Below are positions 38,818 to 47,666 of a stretch of DNA of 64,000 bases, in pieces. A program made the translations under genes and the position numbers. The notes beneath the pieces were generated by a model, which worked only from the letters and a program-made list of their open reading frames with translations, did no database searches and had not been told where the DNA came from. The stretch is from Streptomyces sp. LX-29 (GTDB taxonomy: Bacteria > Actinomycetota > Actinomycetes > Streptomycetales > Streptomycetaceae), in the NCBI RefSeq assembly GCF_029541745.1, contig NZ_CP089746.1:2046001-2110000 (forward strand). The letters run 5' to 3'. Numbering within the stretch: the first letter of the stretch is position 1; each line of letters starts with the position of its first letter.

Positions 38818-39271
38818 AGCGGATCCCGGCCCTTCCGAAGTGGTGGGTTGGTGCGGTTGGCTCTCACCCTCCACCGTAGGGGCGCCGCGCCCGAACGGCG
38901 TTTGTCCGGCAAGGAGCAGTCGACCGCGCCGGCACACCGCTATGGCGTGCGCCCGCCACGCGACGCGGCGCGGGACGCCGCGAGGGACGGGGGTTGGTGG
39001 CCGCCGTGGGGGACGGGGGCGGGGTGCGGCGCGGGATGGGGGCGACGGTGCGGGGTGGGGGCGGCGGTGTGGGTGGGGCGGGGCCCGGACGCAGCGCGGC
39101 GTGAGGGGTGAGGTCTGGCCCGGGAGGACCGGTCACGTCCAAGGGCCCCGGCACGCTCACGGGCGAAGCCTCGGGCCCGGCCAGGTCCGGCCTCCGGAGC
39201 CGACCACGTCCGGGCTCCGGGCACGAGCAAATCCGCCTCCAGCCCCGATCAGGTCCGGGCCTCTGGGCCGG
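38818..39271. other. Intergenic region with G-run clusters, 454 bp
   Basis: There is no gene. On the plus strand, 39008-39045 and 39052-39083 each contain at least four runs of three or more G separated by loops of 1-9 nt, the pattern of G-quadruplexes. Nearer pucR, degenerate repeats of (A/G)GTCCGG(G)CTCCGG occur roughly every 35-40 bp (39180-39280). The aldehyde dehydrogenase promoter must lie in the right-to-left direction here. Confidence 0.55.
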
Positions 39272-41104
39272 TCAGGTCTGAGAAGACGGTGCGGTCGCCT
39301 TGAGGGCGAGCCAGAGTTCCATACGGACGTCGGGGTCGTCGAGCGAGCGGCCGAGGATCTCCTCGACGCGGCGCATGCGGTAGCGGAGCGTGTGCCGGTG
39401 CACGCCGAGGTCGGCCGCGGCCGCGTCCCACTGGCCGTGCCGGGACAGCCAGGCGCGCAGCGAGGCGACGAGGTCGCCGCGACCGGTGGCGTCATGGTCG
39501 CGCAGGGCGCGGAGCATGCCGTCGGCGAAGGCGCGCACCGCGTCGTCGGCGAGCAGGGGCAGCACGGAACCGGCGGCGACCTCCTCGTGTTCCACGAGCA
39601 CCCGGCCGCGCCGGCGGGCCACGGACAGCGCCTGCTCGGCCTGGCGGTAGGCACCGACAGCGGCGATCGGGCCGGCGGGCGCCGAGAGGCCGATCACCAG
39701 GTCGTCGTCCGGCGCCGGGGGCGCGGCCGCACGGTCGCGCGGGCGGGTGGCGGAGCCGCGGCGCTCCTCTACCGCGGCGGCGTGTTCCGCGCAGGCGGCG
39801 ACGGCCGCGCCGCCGTCGGAGGCGAGGACGATGAGCCGTTCGCCGTCCGGGACCACCAGGACCGCCTCGCCGGTGCGGGCCGCCGCGGTCTCCACCGTGT
39901 CGGCGAGCGCGCCCAGCGGGTCCGGGGCGAGCTCGCCGCTCGGCGCACCCGGGCCGTTCGCCGCCGCGGCGGCCGGCGTCGCCGCCCCGCTGGCGGCCGG
40001 GGCGGCCGCCAGCGCCGCTTTCCCCACTTTCACCGCGTTCCCGGGTTTCGCCGCTTTCACCGGCTTCGCGGTGCCACCGATGCCCTCGATCGGGAGGTCC
40101 TCAGCCGCGTATGCGCCGGGCTGTGTCCCGGCGACGCTCGGCGCGGCCTCCGCGACCAGCATCCGGAACGGCGCGTCGAGGAGCCCGCCGTACAGCCGCC
40201 CGGCCACGGCGTGGGCGTGGTCGGGCTCGCCCGCGAGCAGCATCCGCAGCACCGCCGCGCCCAGGCGGCCCTCCGCCTCCTGGAGGGAGCGGGAGCGTTC
40301 CGTGGTCAGGGTCAGCAGGGCCACGGCGGAGTGCACGGCATAGCGCTCGGCGGTGCCGAGGGGAGCGCCGGTCCCCACCGCGAGCACGCCGCGTGCCCGG
40401 CGGCCGGTGCCGAGGGACTGCAGCTCGACCCGGTCGGCGGCGTCCTCGGCCTCCTCGCCGCCGGTGCCGCCCACGACGGCGCTGGCGGGGGCGGGGCGGG
40501 CCCGCAGTCGCTCCACGTCGGCGGAGAGCCGGGCAGCTCGGCGGGCTGCCCAGTCGGGGGCGGCGGCGACCACGGCGCCGGAGGCGTCGTACAGGGCGGC
40601 CCACCCGTCGAGGTGTGCGGCGAGCCGGGCCAGCAGCGCGGCCGGCCCCTCCATGCCCATGGCGGCGCGGGTCAGCTCGCGCTGCGCCTCGAAGCCGGCG
40701 GTCACCGCCCGGTACTGGTCCGCCGCTATCGCCGCCGAGACGGCCTTGCTGATGGCTATGAAGGGGGTGCGGCGGGGCACCTCGAGCAGCGGGAAGCCCT
40801 CGTCGCGGGCCGCGGCGACCAGCGCCTCCGGGACCGTGTCGTAGTTGACGCCGACGGCGAAGCCGAGGCCCACGACCCCCGCGCCGGCGAGCCGTACCAC
40901 GTAGCGACGCATCGCTTCCGGGTCCTCGGCGTCCAGCTTCATCGCGGTGATCAGCAGCAGCTCGCCGCCGTCCAGGTAGGGCGTCGGGTCGGCCAGCTCG
41001 CTGACGTGCGCCCAGCGCACGGGGGTCTCCAGCCGTTCCCCACCCGCGAGCACGGTCAGCTTGAGCGCGGAGTGGTGGACGAGTGAGGCGAGGGTGGGTG
41101 GCAT
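39272..41104 (-). CDS. PucR family transcriptional regulator
   Basis: 610 residues. The N-terminal PucR domain is evident (MPPTLASLVHHSALKLTVL, YLDGGELLLITAMKL, VGLGFAVGVNYDTVPEALV, GFPLLEVPRRTPFIAISK). A GGDEF-like/diguanylate-cyclase-fold middle region follows, interrupted by an Ala/Gly/Lys-rich insert. The C-terminus is a helix-turn-helix of the PucR/CdaR type (WDAAAADLGVHRHTLRYRMRRVEEILGRSL). PucR proteins sense small nitrogen metabolites such as purine or amino-acid breakdown products. Position next to an aldehyde dehydrogenase and near gabT suggests control of GABA or polyamine use; that is inference. ATG at 41104 has AAGG 4 bases before it. Confidence 0.93.
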   Translation of the reverse strand: MPPTLASLVHHSALKLTVLAGGERLETPVRWAHVSELADPTPYLDGGELLLITAMKLDAEDPEAMRRYVVRLAGAGVVGLGFAVGVNYDTVPEALVAAARDEGFPLLEVPRRTPFIAISKAVSAAIAADQYRAVTAGFEAQRELTRAAMGMEGPAALLARLAAHLDGWAALYDASGAVVAAAPDWAARRAARLSADVERLRARPAPASAVVGGTGGEEAEDAADRVELQSLGTGRRARGVLAVGTGAPLGTAERYAVHSAVALLTLTTERSRSLQEAEGRLGAAVLRMLLAGEPDHAHAVAGRLYGGLLDAPFRMLVAEAAPSVAGTQPGAYAAEDLPIEGIGGTAKPVKAAKPGNAVKVGKAALAAAPAASGAATPAAAAANGPGAPSGELAPDPLGALADTVETAAARTGEAVLVVPDGERLIVLASDGGAAVAACAEHAAAVEERRGSATRPRDRAAAPPAPDDDLVIGLSAPAGPIAAVGAYRQAEQALSVARRRGRVLVEHEEVAAGSVLPLLADDAVRAFADGMLRALRDHDATGRGDLVASLRAWLSRHGQWDAAAADLGVHRHTLRYRMRRVEEILGRSLDDPDVRMELWLALKATAPSSQT

Positions 41105-41399
41105 GACACCTTCGATACGGCTGTGGTGCGTGTGGTCGGGCAGGCGGCTCGGCGGGGCGGGGTGAGCGGCGGCTCGTGCCGGGCTGAGGGGACGGGCCGC
41201 GGAACGGCGCACCGCATCCGGCAGGTCTCCGGCCCGGACGGCGCCCGACCACTACGCCCTGTACGAACCACCGCCATCAATTCTGCCTCAGTGGAGCCGT
41301 CGGGCCCTCATCGCACGGGCCGGTCCCCGTCCACGGCCTCAAGGGCGGCCGGGCCCCGCTCCCGGTTGCGACCGGTCCGGCCGGCGGTCCGGCCCGGTC
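41105..41399. other. pucR upstream region, 295 bp
   Basis: It lies between the ATPase stop and the pucR start, both minus strand, and should hold the pucR promoter. I see only GGTCCGGCCGGCGGTCCGG-type short repeats near 41375 and no clear operator. Confidence 0.4.
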
Positions 41400-43646
41400 T
41401 CATCCCCGCAGGTCCACCAGCACCGGGGGCGCGCTCTCGCCCCGCACCGAGGTCACGGACAGCACCGCGTGCCCGGGTGGTACGGAGTGCGCCAGCTCCG
41501 ACGCCGACCAACGCTCGCGCTCCACCTTGCGGACGGTCACGGACTGCACCGTGGCGGCCTTGCCGGTCACCACCCTGCGGATGAAGTGCAGCACCTTGGT
41601 CATCGGCTCGTCGGAGATGATCTGCCGGTCGGTGACGTCCCGCGTCTCCACCCATGCCGTTCCCCAGACCTCGGCGAAGCGCGCGCCGTCCCAGGTGGTC
41701 ACTCCCGCGTACGCCATCCGGCAGCCGACCGCGCCCAGCAGCGCGCTGCGCAGCGCTTCGGGGACGTCGTCCAGCGTGCGCAGCGTCAGGACCGCGCCCG
41801 CGTTGGCCGAGCGGAGGCGCTGGATGCCGCGCAGCGCCTCCGGGGTGACGGTGTGCGAGGCGTCGTCGAGGACCAGACAGGCGAAGAGCGAACGGTCGGC
41901 CCGTCCCACCGCGCACTCGGTGAACTGCGCCAGCACCAGTCGGGCGAGCATCCGCGACGCCTCGGCGTGCCCGCGCTCGGGGAGGTCGATGCGGACCCTG
42001 AGCGGGTGTTCCAGCGCCCGCAGCGAGAAGGGACGCCGGCCGCCGCGCGTGTCGAAGAAGTCCGCGAAGGCCGGCCGGTCCAGCAGCGCGATCCGGTCCG
42101 CGAGCAGCGCTCCCACGTCACCTGCGGCGGCGGACTGGCGCACCCGCGCGTCGAGCTCCCGGGCCTGCGCCTGCTGCCCGGCCTCGTCGAGCGCCGCGCG
42201 GAGGGCGTCCAGGGCCGTCTGCGAGCCGTCGAGCAGCTCGCGCAGCTCGGGCACGGAGGGGAAGCGGCCGTGGGCGGCGCGATAGGGGCCGAGCAGCTGC
42301 GCCAGCGCGGTCGCGGCCCGCCGGCTGTCCCCGCCGGGCAGGCCCTGCGCCATGTCGCCGACCAGCGCCTCCGCCAACACGCCCGCCGCCTCGTCGGGGT
42401 CGGTGGTGCCGCCGTACAGGTCCAGGTCGTAGGCCGACTCCGGACGGCCGATCTTCACCACGACGTCGAAGGCGTCATCCGGCCCGATCCCGGCGCCCGC
42501 GGGCCCGACGGCCACCACCGCGACCCGCCCGGCCAACGCCTGGAGGCACAGCGACTCGACCACCGGCCGTACCAGCCGCCCGGTCTTCCCCGCCCCCGGC
42601 GGCCCCACCGCCAGGAGAGAGGTGCCCAGCACCGCCGGGTCCAACGCCATGCTCACGTCGCGGAACTCATACGGATTGCGCAGGTCGTCCGTGGCCCTGC
42701 CCAGGCGCACCTGGCACGCGACGAGGTCGTGCCGCGCCGTGCGCACCGGCAGGTCGCGCACCCCCGACGGATGCCCACAGGCCGCCGCGCCCTCCCTCAG
42801 CACCGTGTCCGTGAACGCCGCCAGCCGCCCGGGCTGCGCCCGCACCGACTCCCACGCCCGCTCGAGCCGGGCGTGGTCCACGTCGTTCATCACCCCGGCC
42901 CGCGCCTCCGCCGCCAACCGGTCCGCCACCCCATGCGCCCCGGCGGCCCGCAGGTGGGGCCATTGGGCGGGGTCGGTCTCTGGTTGGGTGCATTGCGTTG
43001 TCTCGCGCCTTTGACGGAAGTGTCGAAGCAGCGGCTCTGCCAGCCGACGAGCGAGCTCCGGCCAATGCCCGACCCGTCCAAAACCGAAAGCGATCAGCCC
43101 CTTCACCAGCCACACATAGCCGTCCGCCACCAACGCGCCGCCTTCGGTGCCTCGCCATGAATCTGGGAAGAACAGAATCAGGGGTAGGCGCCACCAACTA
43201 CCGAGGTAGTTGTTGGAGAGCAGGGCCCAGAGCAACCAAGCGCACAGGAATGCGATCAGAGCCCCGCTGACGAGCCTCCGGGTAGGGACGCGCTCCGGAT
43301 CTTCAACAGGCTTGGGCTTGTGCCCGAACATCCACACCCCCGGCCCGCCCGCCGTCCGCGGCGTCCGCAGCCAGGTCAGGAAGGGCGACTGGGCCGCGGG
43401 GGACGCCGGCCCGGTGGAGAGCGTCGCGCCGGGCGCTGCCCCGGGAGGCGGGGGTACCGGCGGGGCGGGTGGAACAGGCAGCGGCACGGAGTCGGCAGGG
43501 GCCGTGCTCGGCAGTGAGGCCGGGGGGGCGGGGTGGACCGGGGGGTGGGGCGGGCCCGGGGGGACTGCCGGGAGGGGTGGGGTGGCAGGGCGGGGCACCG
43601 CGTCCCGCCGGGTCCCACGTGAGTCGTACGTGCCCTCGGTGTCCAT
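41400..43646 (-). CDS. TraD/VirD4-like membrane ATPase
   Basis: 748 residues. A Pro-rich cytoplasmic N-terminus (~115 residues) precedes two membrane segments near 125-150 (LVSGALIAFLCAWLLWALL) and 175-195 (GYVWLVKGLIAFGFGRVG). A P-loop ATPase domain then has GPPGAGKTG with Lys354 and a Walker B LFACLVLDD. LGPYRAAHGRFP, FADFFDTRGG and the C-terminal VLHFIRRVVTGKAATVQSV resemble type IV coupling/TraD-type ATPases. No relaxase or transfer gene is nearby, so it is a stand-alone conserved Streptomyces protein of unknown cargo. The membrane part is less GC-rich than the flanks, as expected for hydrophobic codons. ATG at 43646 has AAGGGG about 8 bases upstream. Confidence 0.85.
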   Translation of the reverse strand: MDTEGTYDSRGTRRDAVPRPATPPLPAVPPGPPHPPVHPAPPASLPSTAPADSVPLPVPPAPPVPPPPGAAPGATLSTGPASPAAQSPFLTWLRTPRTAGGPGVWMFGHKPKPVEDPERVPTRRLVSGALIAFLCAWLLWALLSNNYLGSWWRLPLILFFPDSWRGTEGGALVADGYVWLVKGLIAFGFGRVGHWPELARRLAEPLLRHFRQRRETTQCTQPETDPAQWPHLRAAGAHGVADRLAAEARAGVMNDVDHARLERAWESVRAQPGRLAAFTDTVLREGAAACGHPSGVRDLPVRTARHDLVACQVRLGRATDDLRNPYEFRDVSMALDPAVLGTSLLAVGPPGAGKTGRLVRPVVESLCLQALAGRVAVVAVGPAGAGIGPDDAFDVVVKIGRPESAYDLDLYGGTTDPDEAAGVLAEALVGDMAQGLPGGDSRRAATALAQLLGPYRAAHGRFPSVPELRELLDGSQTALDALRAALDEAGQQAQARELDARVRQSAAAGDVGALLADRIALLDRPAFADFFDTRGGRRPFSLRALEHPLRVRIDLPERGHAEASRMLARLVLAQFTECAVGRADRSLFACLVLDDASHTVTPEALRGIQRLRSANAGAVLTLRTLDDVPEALRSALLGAVGCRMAYAGVTTWDGARFAEVWGTAWVETRDVTDRQIISDEPMTKVLHFIRRVVTGKAATVQSVTVRKVERERWSASELAHSVPPGHAVLSVTSVRGESAPPVLVDLRG

Positions 43647-43872
43647 GTGCCGCCCCTTACCCCCTGACCAGCCAAGCCATCTGTAGTACGCACACGCGTG
43701 CGCGCCCCATCCGTGTACGCCGACCTTCAGGGGCTCAATCTAGTGGGCCCGGCCGGGTGGTTCGGTGACACATCCGGATGCCGCGCCCAGCCGGAGCACA
43801 CGATTACCCGCCGGCCGGGCCACCGCCCCCTCCACCGCTGCTCCTGGCTCCCCCACCGCCAGCCCGCCCCCC

Positions 43873-44012
43873 AGAGCAGGCCCATCCCCTCACCAGGCGC
43901 CCGACTCCGCCGCCCCCCCCAGAGCAAGCCCACCCCCTCACCAAGCGCCCGACTCCGCCCGCCCCGAGAGCAGGCCCATCCCTCACCAGGCGCCCGACTC
44001 CGTCCCTCGCCC
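43873..44012. repeat. Three 46-48-bp tandem repeats upstream of gabT
   Basis: Units start at 43873, 43921 and 43967. They share AGAGCARGCCCAYCCCCTCA and CCARGCGCCCGACTCCG, with small differences and a 2-bp length change. The plus strand is C-rich. They lie in the 492-bp space between the divergent ATPase and gabT genes, about 130 bp before the gabT start. Confidence 0.85.
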
Positions 44013-44025
44013 CACGCCCCCGCTA

Positions 44026-44040
44026 TGTCCGTCGCGGACA
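44026..44040. promoter_or_regulatory. Candidate operator for gabT
   Basis: TGTCCG-TCG-CGGACA is a perfect 6+3+6 palindrome 98 bp upstream of the gabT ATG, in the stretch where the promoter is expected and where base composition becomes less GC-rich. The nearby PucR regulator is one candidate binder, without proof. Confidence 0.4.
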
Positions 44041-44138
44041 ACGCAACACGTCCACTGCTCCCGATCGGAACATGCCTCATCGGCGCCACCGCCCCTAGCC
44101 TGCGTCTAAAACCTCTGTTCTTTCCCCTGGAGCACCTC

Positions 44139-45497
44139 ATGACCGAACTGACCGGAGGCCCGTCCCTCCCCCAGGAGCGCCGCGTCGTCACCGCGATCCC
44201 CGGCCCGAAGTCCCAGGAGCTGCAGGCCCGCCGGCTGGCGGCCGTGGCCGGCGGTGTGGGCTCGGTGCTGCCGGTCTTCACGGTGCGCGCCGGCGGCGGC
44301 GTGATCGAGGACGTGGACGGCAACTCCCTCATCGACTTCGGCTCCGGCATCGCGGTGACCTCGGTCGGCTCCAGCGCCGAGGCCGTGGTGCGCCGCGCTT
44401 CGGCGCAGCTCGCCGACTTCACGCACACCTGTTTCATGGTGACGCCGTACGAGGGCTATGTGGAGGTCTGTGAGGAGCTCGCCAAGCTCACGCCGGGCGA
44501 CCACGCCAAGAAGTCGGCGCTGTTCAACTCCGGCGCCGAGGCCGTCGAGAACGCGGTGAAGATCGCCCGCGCCTACACCAAGCGCCAGGCGGTCGTCGTC
44601 TTCGACCACGGCTACCACGGTCGCACCAACCTCACCATGGCGCTGACCGCCAAGAACATGCCGTACAAGCACGGCTTCGGCCCGTTCGCCCCTGAGGTCT
44701 ACCGGGCCCCGCTGGCGTACGGCTACCGCTGGCCGACCGGCCCGGAGAACTGCGGCCCGGAGGCCGCCGCCGCGGCCATCGACATGATCAGCAAGCAGGT
44801 GGGCGCGGAGAACGTCGCCGCGATCATCATCGAGCCGGTGCTCGGCGAGGGCGGCTTCATCGAGCCGGCCAAGGGCTTCCTGCCGGCCATCGCGCAGTTC
44901 GCGAAGGACAACGGGATCGTCTTCGTCGCGGACGAGATCCAGTCCGGCTTCTGCCGCACCGGCCAGTGGTTCGCCTGTGAGGACGAGGACATCGTCCCGG
45001 ACCTGATCACCACCGCCAAGGGCATCGCCGGCGGCATGCCGCTGGCCGCCGTCACCGGCCGCGCCGAGATCATGGACGCCGCGCACGCGGGCGGCCTCGG
45101 CGGCACCTACGGTGGCAACCCGGTGGCCTGCGCCGCCGCCCTCGGCGCCATCGAGACCATGCGTGAGCTGGACCTGAACGCCAAGGCCAAGCGCATCGAG
45201 GAGGTCATGAAGGACCGCCTCGCCGAGATCCAGAAGAACGCCGCGAACGGCGACATCATCGGTGACATCCGCGGCCGTGGCGCGATGATCGCGGTCGAGC
45301 TGGTCAAGCCCGGCACCAAGGAGCCCCACCCGGAGGCGGCGGGCGCCCTCGCCAAGGCGTGCCACGCCGAGGGCCTGCTCGTCCTGACCTGCGGCACCTA
45401 CGGCAACGTGCTGCGCTTCCTGCCGCCGCTGGTGATCGGCGAGGACCTGCTGAACGAGGGTCTGGACATCATCGAGGGCGCCTTCGCCCGCATCTGA
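44139..45497 (+). CDS. gabT: 4-aminobutyrate aminotransferase
   Basis: 452 residues. It is a PLP-dependent class III aminotransferase that converts GABA plus 2-oxoglutarate to succinate semialdehyde and glutamate. FNSGAEAVENAVKIAR and FDHGYHGRTNLTMALT are typical; VADEIQSGFCRTG holds the PLP-binding Asp; the Schiff-base Lys is in ITTAKGIAGGMPLAAV; GGTYGGNPVACAAAL follows. The ATG has GGAG 6-8 bases upstream (CTGGAGCACCTC). It is transcribed divergently from the membrane ATPase. The final 21 bp of the coding sequence are repeated twice more after the stop. Confidence 0.97.
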   Translation: MTELTGGPSLPQERRVVTAIPGPKSQELQARRLAAVAGGVGSVLPVFTVRAGGGVIEDVDGNSLIDFGSGIAVTSVGSSAEAVVRRASAQLADFTHTCFMVTPYEGYVEVCEELAKLTPGDHAKKSALFNSGAEAVENAVKIARAYTKRQAVVVFDHGYHGRTNLTMALTAKNMPYKHGFGPFAPEVYRAPLAYGYRWPTGPENCGPEAAAAAIDMISKQVGAENVAAIIIEPVLGEGGFIEPAKGFLPAIAQFAKDNGIVFVADEIQSGFCRTGQWFACEDEDIVPDLITTAKGIAGGMPLAAVTGRAEIMDAAHAGGLGGTYGGNPVACAAALGAIETMRELDLNAKAKRIEEVMKDRLAEIQKNAANGDIIGDIRGRGAMIAVELVKPGTKEPHPEAAGALAKACHAEGLLVLTCGTYGNVLRFLPPLVIGEDLLNEGLDIIEGAFARI

Positions 45498-45539
45498 GGC
45501 TCCTTCGCCCGGATCTGAGGCGCCTTCACCCGGATCTGA
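45477..45539 (+). repeat. 21-bp triplication of the gabT 3' end
   Basis: Three head-to-tail units end at 45497, 45518 and 45539. The first is the last seven codons of gabT including TGA. Copies two and three differ by two or three bases and each again carries the in-frame TGA. The gene thus ends in three successive stops in the same frame. Confidence 0.9.
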
Positions 45540-45546
45540 AACGGCC

Positions 45547-45566
45547 GCGGGGCACGACGGCCCCGC
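45547..45566 (+). terminator. Terminator after gabT
   Basis: GCGGGGC-ACGACG-GCCCCGC, a perfect 7-bp stem with a 6-nt loop, starts 8 bp after the triplicated gabT end. Confidence 0.7.
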
Positions 45567-45738
45567 CCGAGTCCGGACGCCGTCGATGCTCCACCGGCCG
45601 TCCGCCCCGCCTCTGGTGACCCTGCGTCACCTTCGGCGGGGTGGACGGCGGGGGCGGCGTGAAGAAGATGTGCGGGGCCCATGTCGGACAGGTGATCCGA
45701 CTGTCGGCCCCGCGCTCGCTGCCGTACGGTTTCTGCAG

Positions 45739-46845
45739 ATGAGAGAAACACCCCGCTCGCAGGGGACTGCGAGCGACGCCGAGCCGGTGCTTCCCCAGCT
45801 CCGACCCGGCCGTGCCCTCGCGCACACCACTGGAGCCCTCGGCTCTGGATCTCCTCACCGATCGGACGGCCGCCCGCCCCAAACCCCCCGGGGCGCGCGG
45901 CACACCGGTCGCATCGGCGGCCCCGGAACTACCCCCCCTGTTCCGGGGTCGCCGGCTGTTCTGCTCACGCTCTGTGTGCTTCTCTTCGTGATCGTCACCT
46001 GGCAGGTGGCCACCCACGGGCCCCTGCGGGAGCTCGACGAGCGCATCGGATCCGGCGCGCGCGGCCGGCTGCTACCCGCTCCCCTCGCGGAGTTCCTCGC
46101 CGACCTCGGCAACACCACCGTCGCCCTTCCCGTACTCGCGGTGGCGATCGCCTACGCGGCCTGGCGGGGCCGTCGCCGCGCCGGACGGAGCCCGGGGACG
46201 GTACGGGGCACGCCCTCCCCGGACGCACCTCCTGTGGAGACGACCTCCGCGGCCCCGCCCCCGGTGGACGCACCATCCCTACGCCAGGCGCCCGACGCGC
46301 CGGCGTCGGCCGCCGTACCAGGGGCGCCCGCCGGAGGAGACGCGTCCGGCGGAGGGGACGGATCCTCGCTACGCGCGACGCCCGCCATACGGGGGACAGA
46401 CGCCGTACGACGACGCCCCTGGTGGCAGCCGCCTCTCGCGGCGGCTCTGGCCATGGCCTTGGTGCCGGCCCTCGTCGTACCGGTGAAGACGCTGCTTGCC
46501 CGGCCGGCACCGCCGGGGCCGCTCGCCGGCACGGACGGCTTCTACCCCTCCGGCCATGCCGCCACCGCCGCGCTCGCCTACGGGGCGGCCGCGCTGCTCC
46601 TGCTCGGGTGCTCCGAACGCTCCCCCGCCCCACGCCGCCGCCGGCCCCTGCCCGGGGCCGTGGCCACGGCCGTCGTGGTGGCGGTGGTCAACGTCGGCGT
46701 GGGCCTCGGCCTGGTGCTGCGCGGTTATCACTGGCCGCTGGACGTGGTCGGCGGCTGGTGCCTGTCCGGCGTGCTGCTCTCGGCCGTCCTCACGGTGACG
46801 ACCCGCTCGCCGCGCCGCCGGCGGGAGGAGCGGCCGGACCGCTGA
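45739..46845 (+). CDS. PAP2 family phosphatase, membrane protein
   Basis: 368 residues. It belongs to the type 2 phosphatidic acid phosphatase superfamily, which acts on lipid phosphates or undecaprenyl diphosphate at the membrane. The three phosphatase motifs are present: KTLLARPAPP, YPSGHAATAAL and VLRGYHWPLDVVGG (His and Asp kept). Membrane helices are near 100-120, 145-165 and in the C-terminal half. An unusual ~80-residue Pro/Ala/Asp-rich loop (about 175-255) is inserted between helices. I chose ATG at 45739, but there is no good ribosome site, and the N-terminal ~90 residues before the first helix have no family similarity. The true start could be further downstream. Confidence 0.85.
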   Translation: MRETPRSQGTASDAEPVLPQLRPGRALAHTTGALGSGSPHRSDGRPPQTPRGARHTGRIGGPGTTPPVPGSPAVLLTLCVLLFVIVTWQVATHGPLRELDERIGSGARGRLLPAPLAEFLADLGNTTVALPVLAVAIAYAAWRGRRRAGRSPGTVRGTPSPDAPPVETTSAAPPPVDAPSLRQAPDAPASAAVPGAPAGGDASGGGDGSSLRATPAIRGTDAVRRRPWWQPPLAAALAMALVPALVVPVKTLLARPAPPGPLAGTDGFYPSGHAATAALAYGAAALLLLGCSERSPAPRRRRPLPGAVATAVVVAVVNVGVGLGLVLRGYHWPLDVVGGWCLSGVLLSAVLTVTTRSPRRRREERPDR

Positions 46846-46871
46846 CCGGGCGCGGCGCGGGGCAGCCGTTC

Positions 46872-47351
46872 TCACCGCCGGGTGAGGCGTAGGGCCGCCT
46901 CATGCATGGCCAGTTCGAGGGTGCCGGGGTCGGTGAGTCGGCCGGAGCCGTCCGGCGGCACCAGCCAGCGCACCCCGCCGCAGGGCCGCCCCGGATGCGG
47001 GACCACCACCCAGCTGCCGGCGCCGGCTCCGCGCACGCCGGTGCCCACCCAGTGGTCGGTGGTGCCCACCGGGACGAGGAAGCCCACCCGTGCGTCGTGG
47101 TAGGCGCCGATCACCGGGCCGGGTCGGTCGGGGCGGCGCTGGAGCACGTCCAGCGCCGCCGTGCCCAGCCGGCCCGGCAGGATCAGGACGTCCCAGAGCC
47201 TGCCGGCGGGGAGTAACGCCACCCCCAGCGGGTGGCGCTCCCACTCCCATCGGCAGGCTCCGGGGTCGGGGGCGGCGGAGGCCAGCCACTCCAGGGCGTT
47301 CATCCGCCCCACGCCGCCACCCGTGCCCCCGCTGGCCGCTTCGTCGCTCAC
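46872..47351 (-). CDS. Small hypothetical protein, possibly Prim-Pol-like
   Basis: 159 residues; GTG at 47351 preceded by GGAGAGG. Motifs seen are LEWLASAAPDP, WDVLILPGRLGTAALDVLQ, GPVIGAYHDARVGFLVPVG and SWVVVPHPGRPCGGVRWLVPP. The pattern reminds me of short Streptomyces proteins annotated as bifunctional DNA primase/polymerase N-terminal domain, but I see no catalytic acidic triad and would not claim enzyme activity. It is convergent with the PAP2 gene (26-bp gap) and lies downstream of the polyamine operon in the same direction. Confidence 0.78.
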   Translation of the reverse strand: MSDEAASGGTGGGVGRMNALEWLASAAPDPGACRWEWERHPLGVALLPAGRLWDVLILPGRLGTAALDVLQRRPDRPGPVIGAYHDARVGFLVPVGTTDHWVGTGVRGAGAGSWVVVPHPGRPCGGVRWLVPPDGSGRLTDPGTLELAMHEAALRLTRR

Positions 47352-47666
47352 GTCGGTTCCTCTCCGTCCGTCGGCGCGCCGTGGCGCGCATGGCGTGTTC
47401 ACGGGAGGAGAAGAGGGGCGACGCGGATCCTTACGGCGTTACGGCTACCCGTTGGTAGTGACGTGGCGCACACGTCCGGAGCCGGCCGGCAGCCCGCGGG
47501 CGTACGTCGACGGCCCCGGTCCCAGGCGCGCGATGACGACCGCGTCGGCGAGCGGCGCGCGTCGCCGTCCGGCCGCCCTGTACCAGCCGCCACGTCCCGG
47601 CCGCCGCGCCCGCGCGGGCGCCGACCGACGGGTGTCGGGAGCCGGCCGAAGGGGCCGTCCGTCGGC
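47352..47666. other. Intergenic region, 315 bp
   Basis: It lies between the amine oxidase stop and the small hypothetical gene's start, both minus strand. Nothing stands out beyond a short CCGACGGGTGTCGG hairpin near 47628, which could end the polyamine operon transcript. Confidence 0.4.

Noticed and set aside
41400..43646. Integrated conjugative element
   Set aside because: Only a coupling-protein-like ATPase is present; there is no integrase, relaxase, att-like tRNA end or direct-repeat boundary, and flanks are conserved metabolic genes.
43765..44109. Plus-strand Pro-rich frames upstream of gabT
   Set aside because: They are produced by the C-rich 48-bp repeats; no ribosome site, and composition does not fit codon use.
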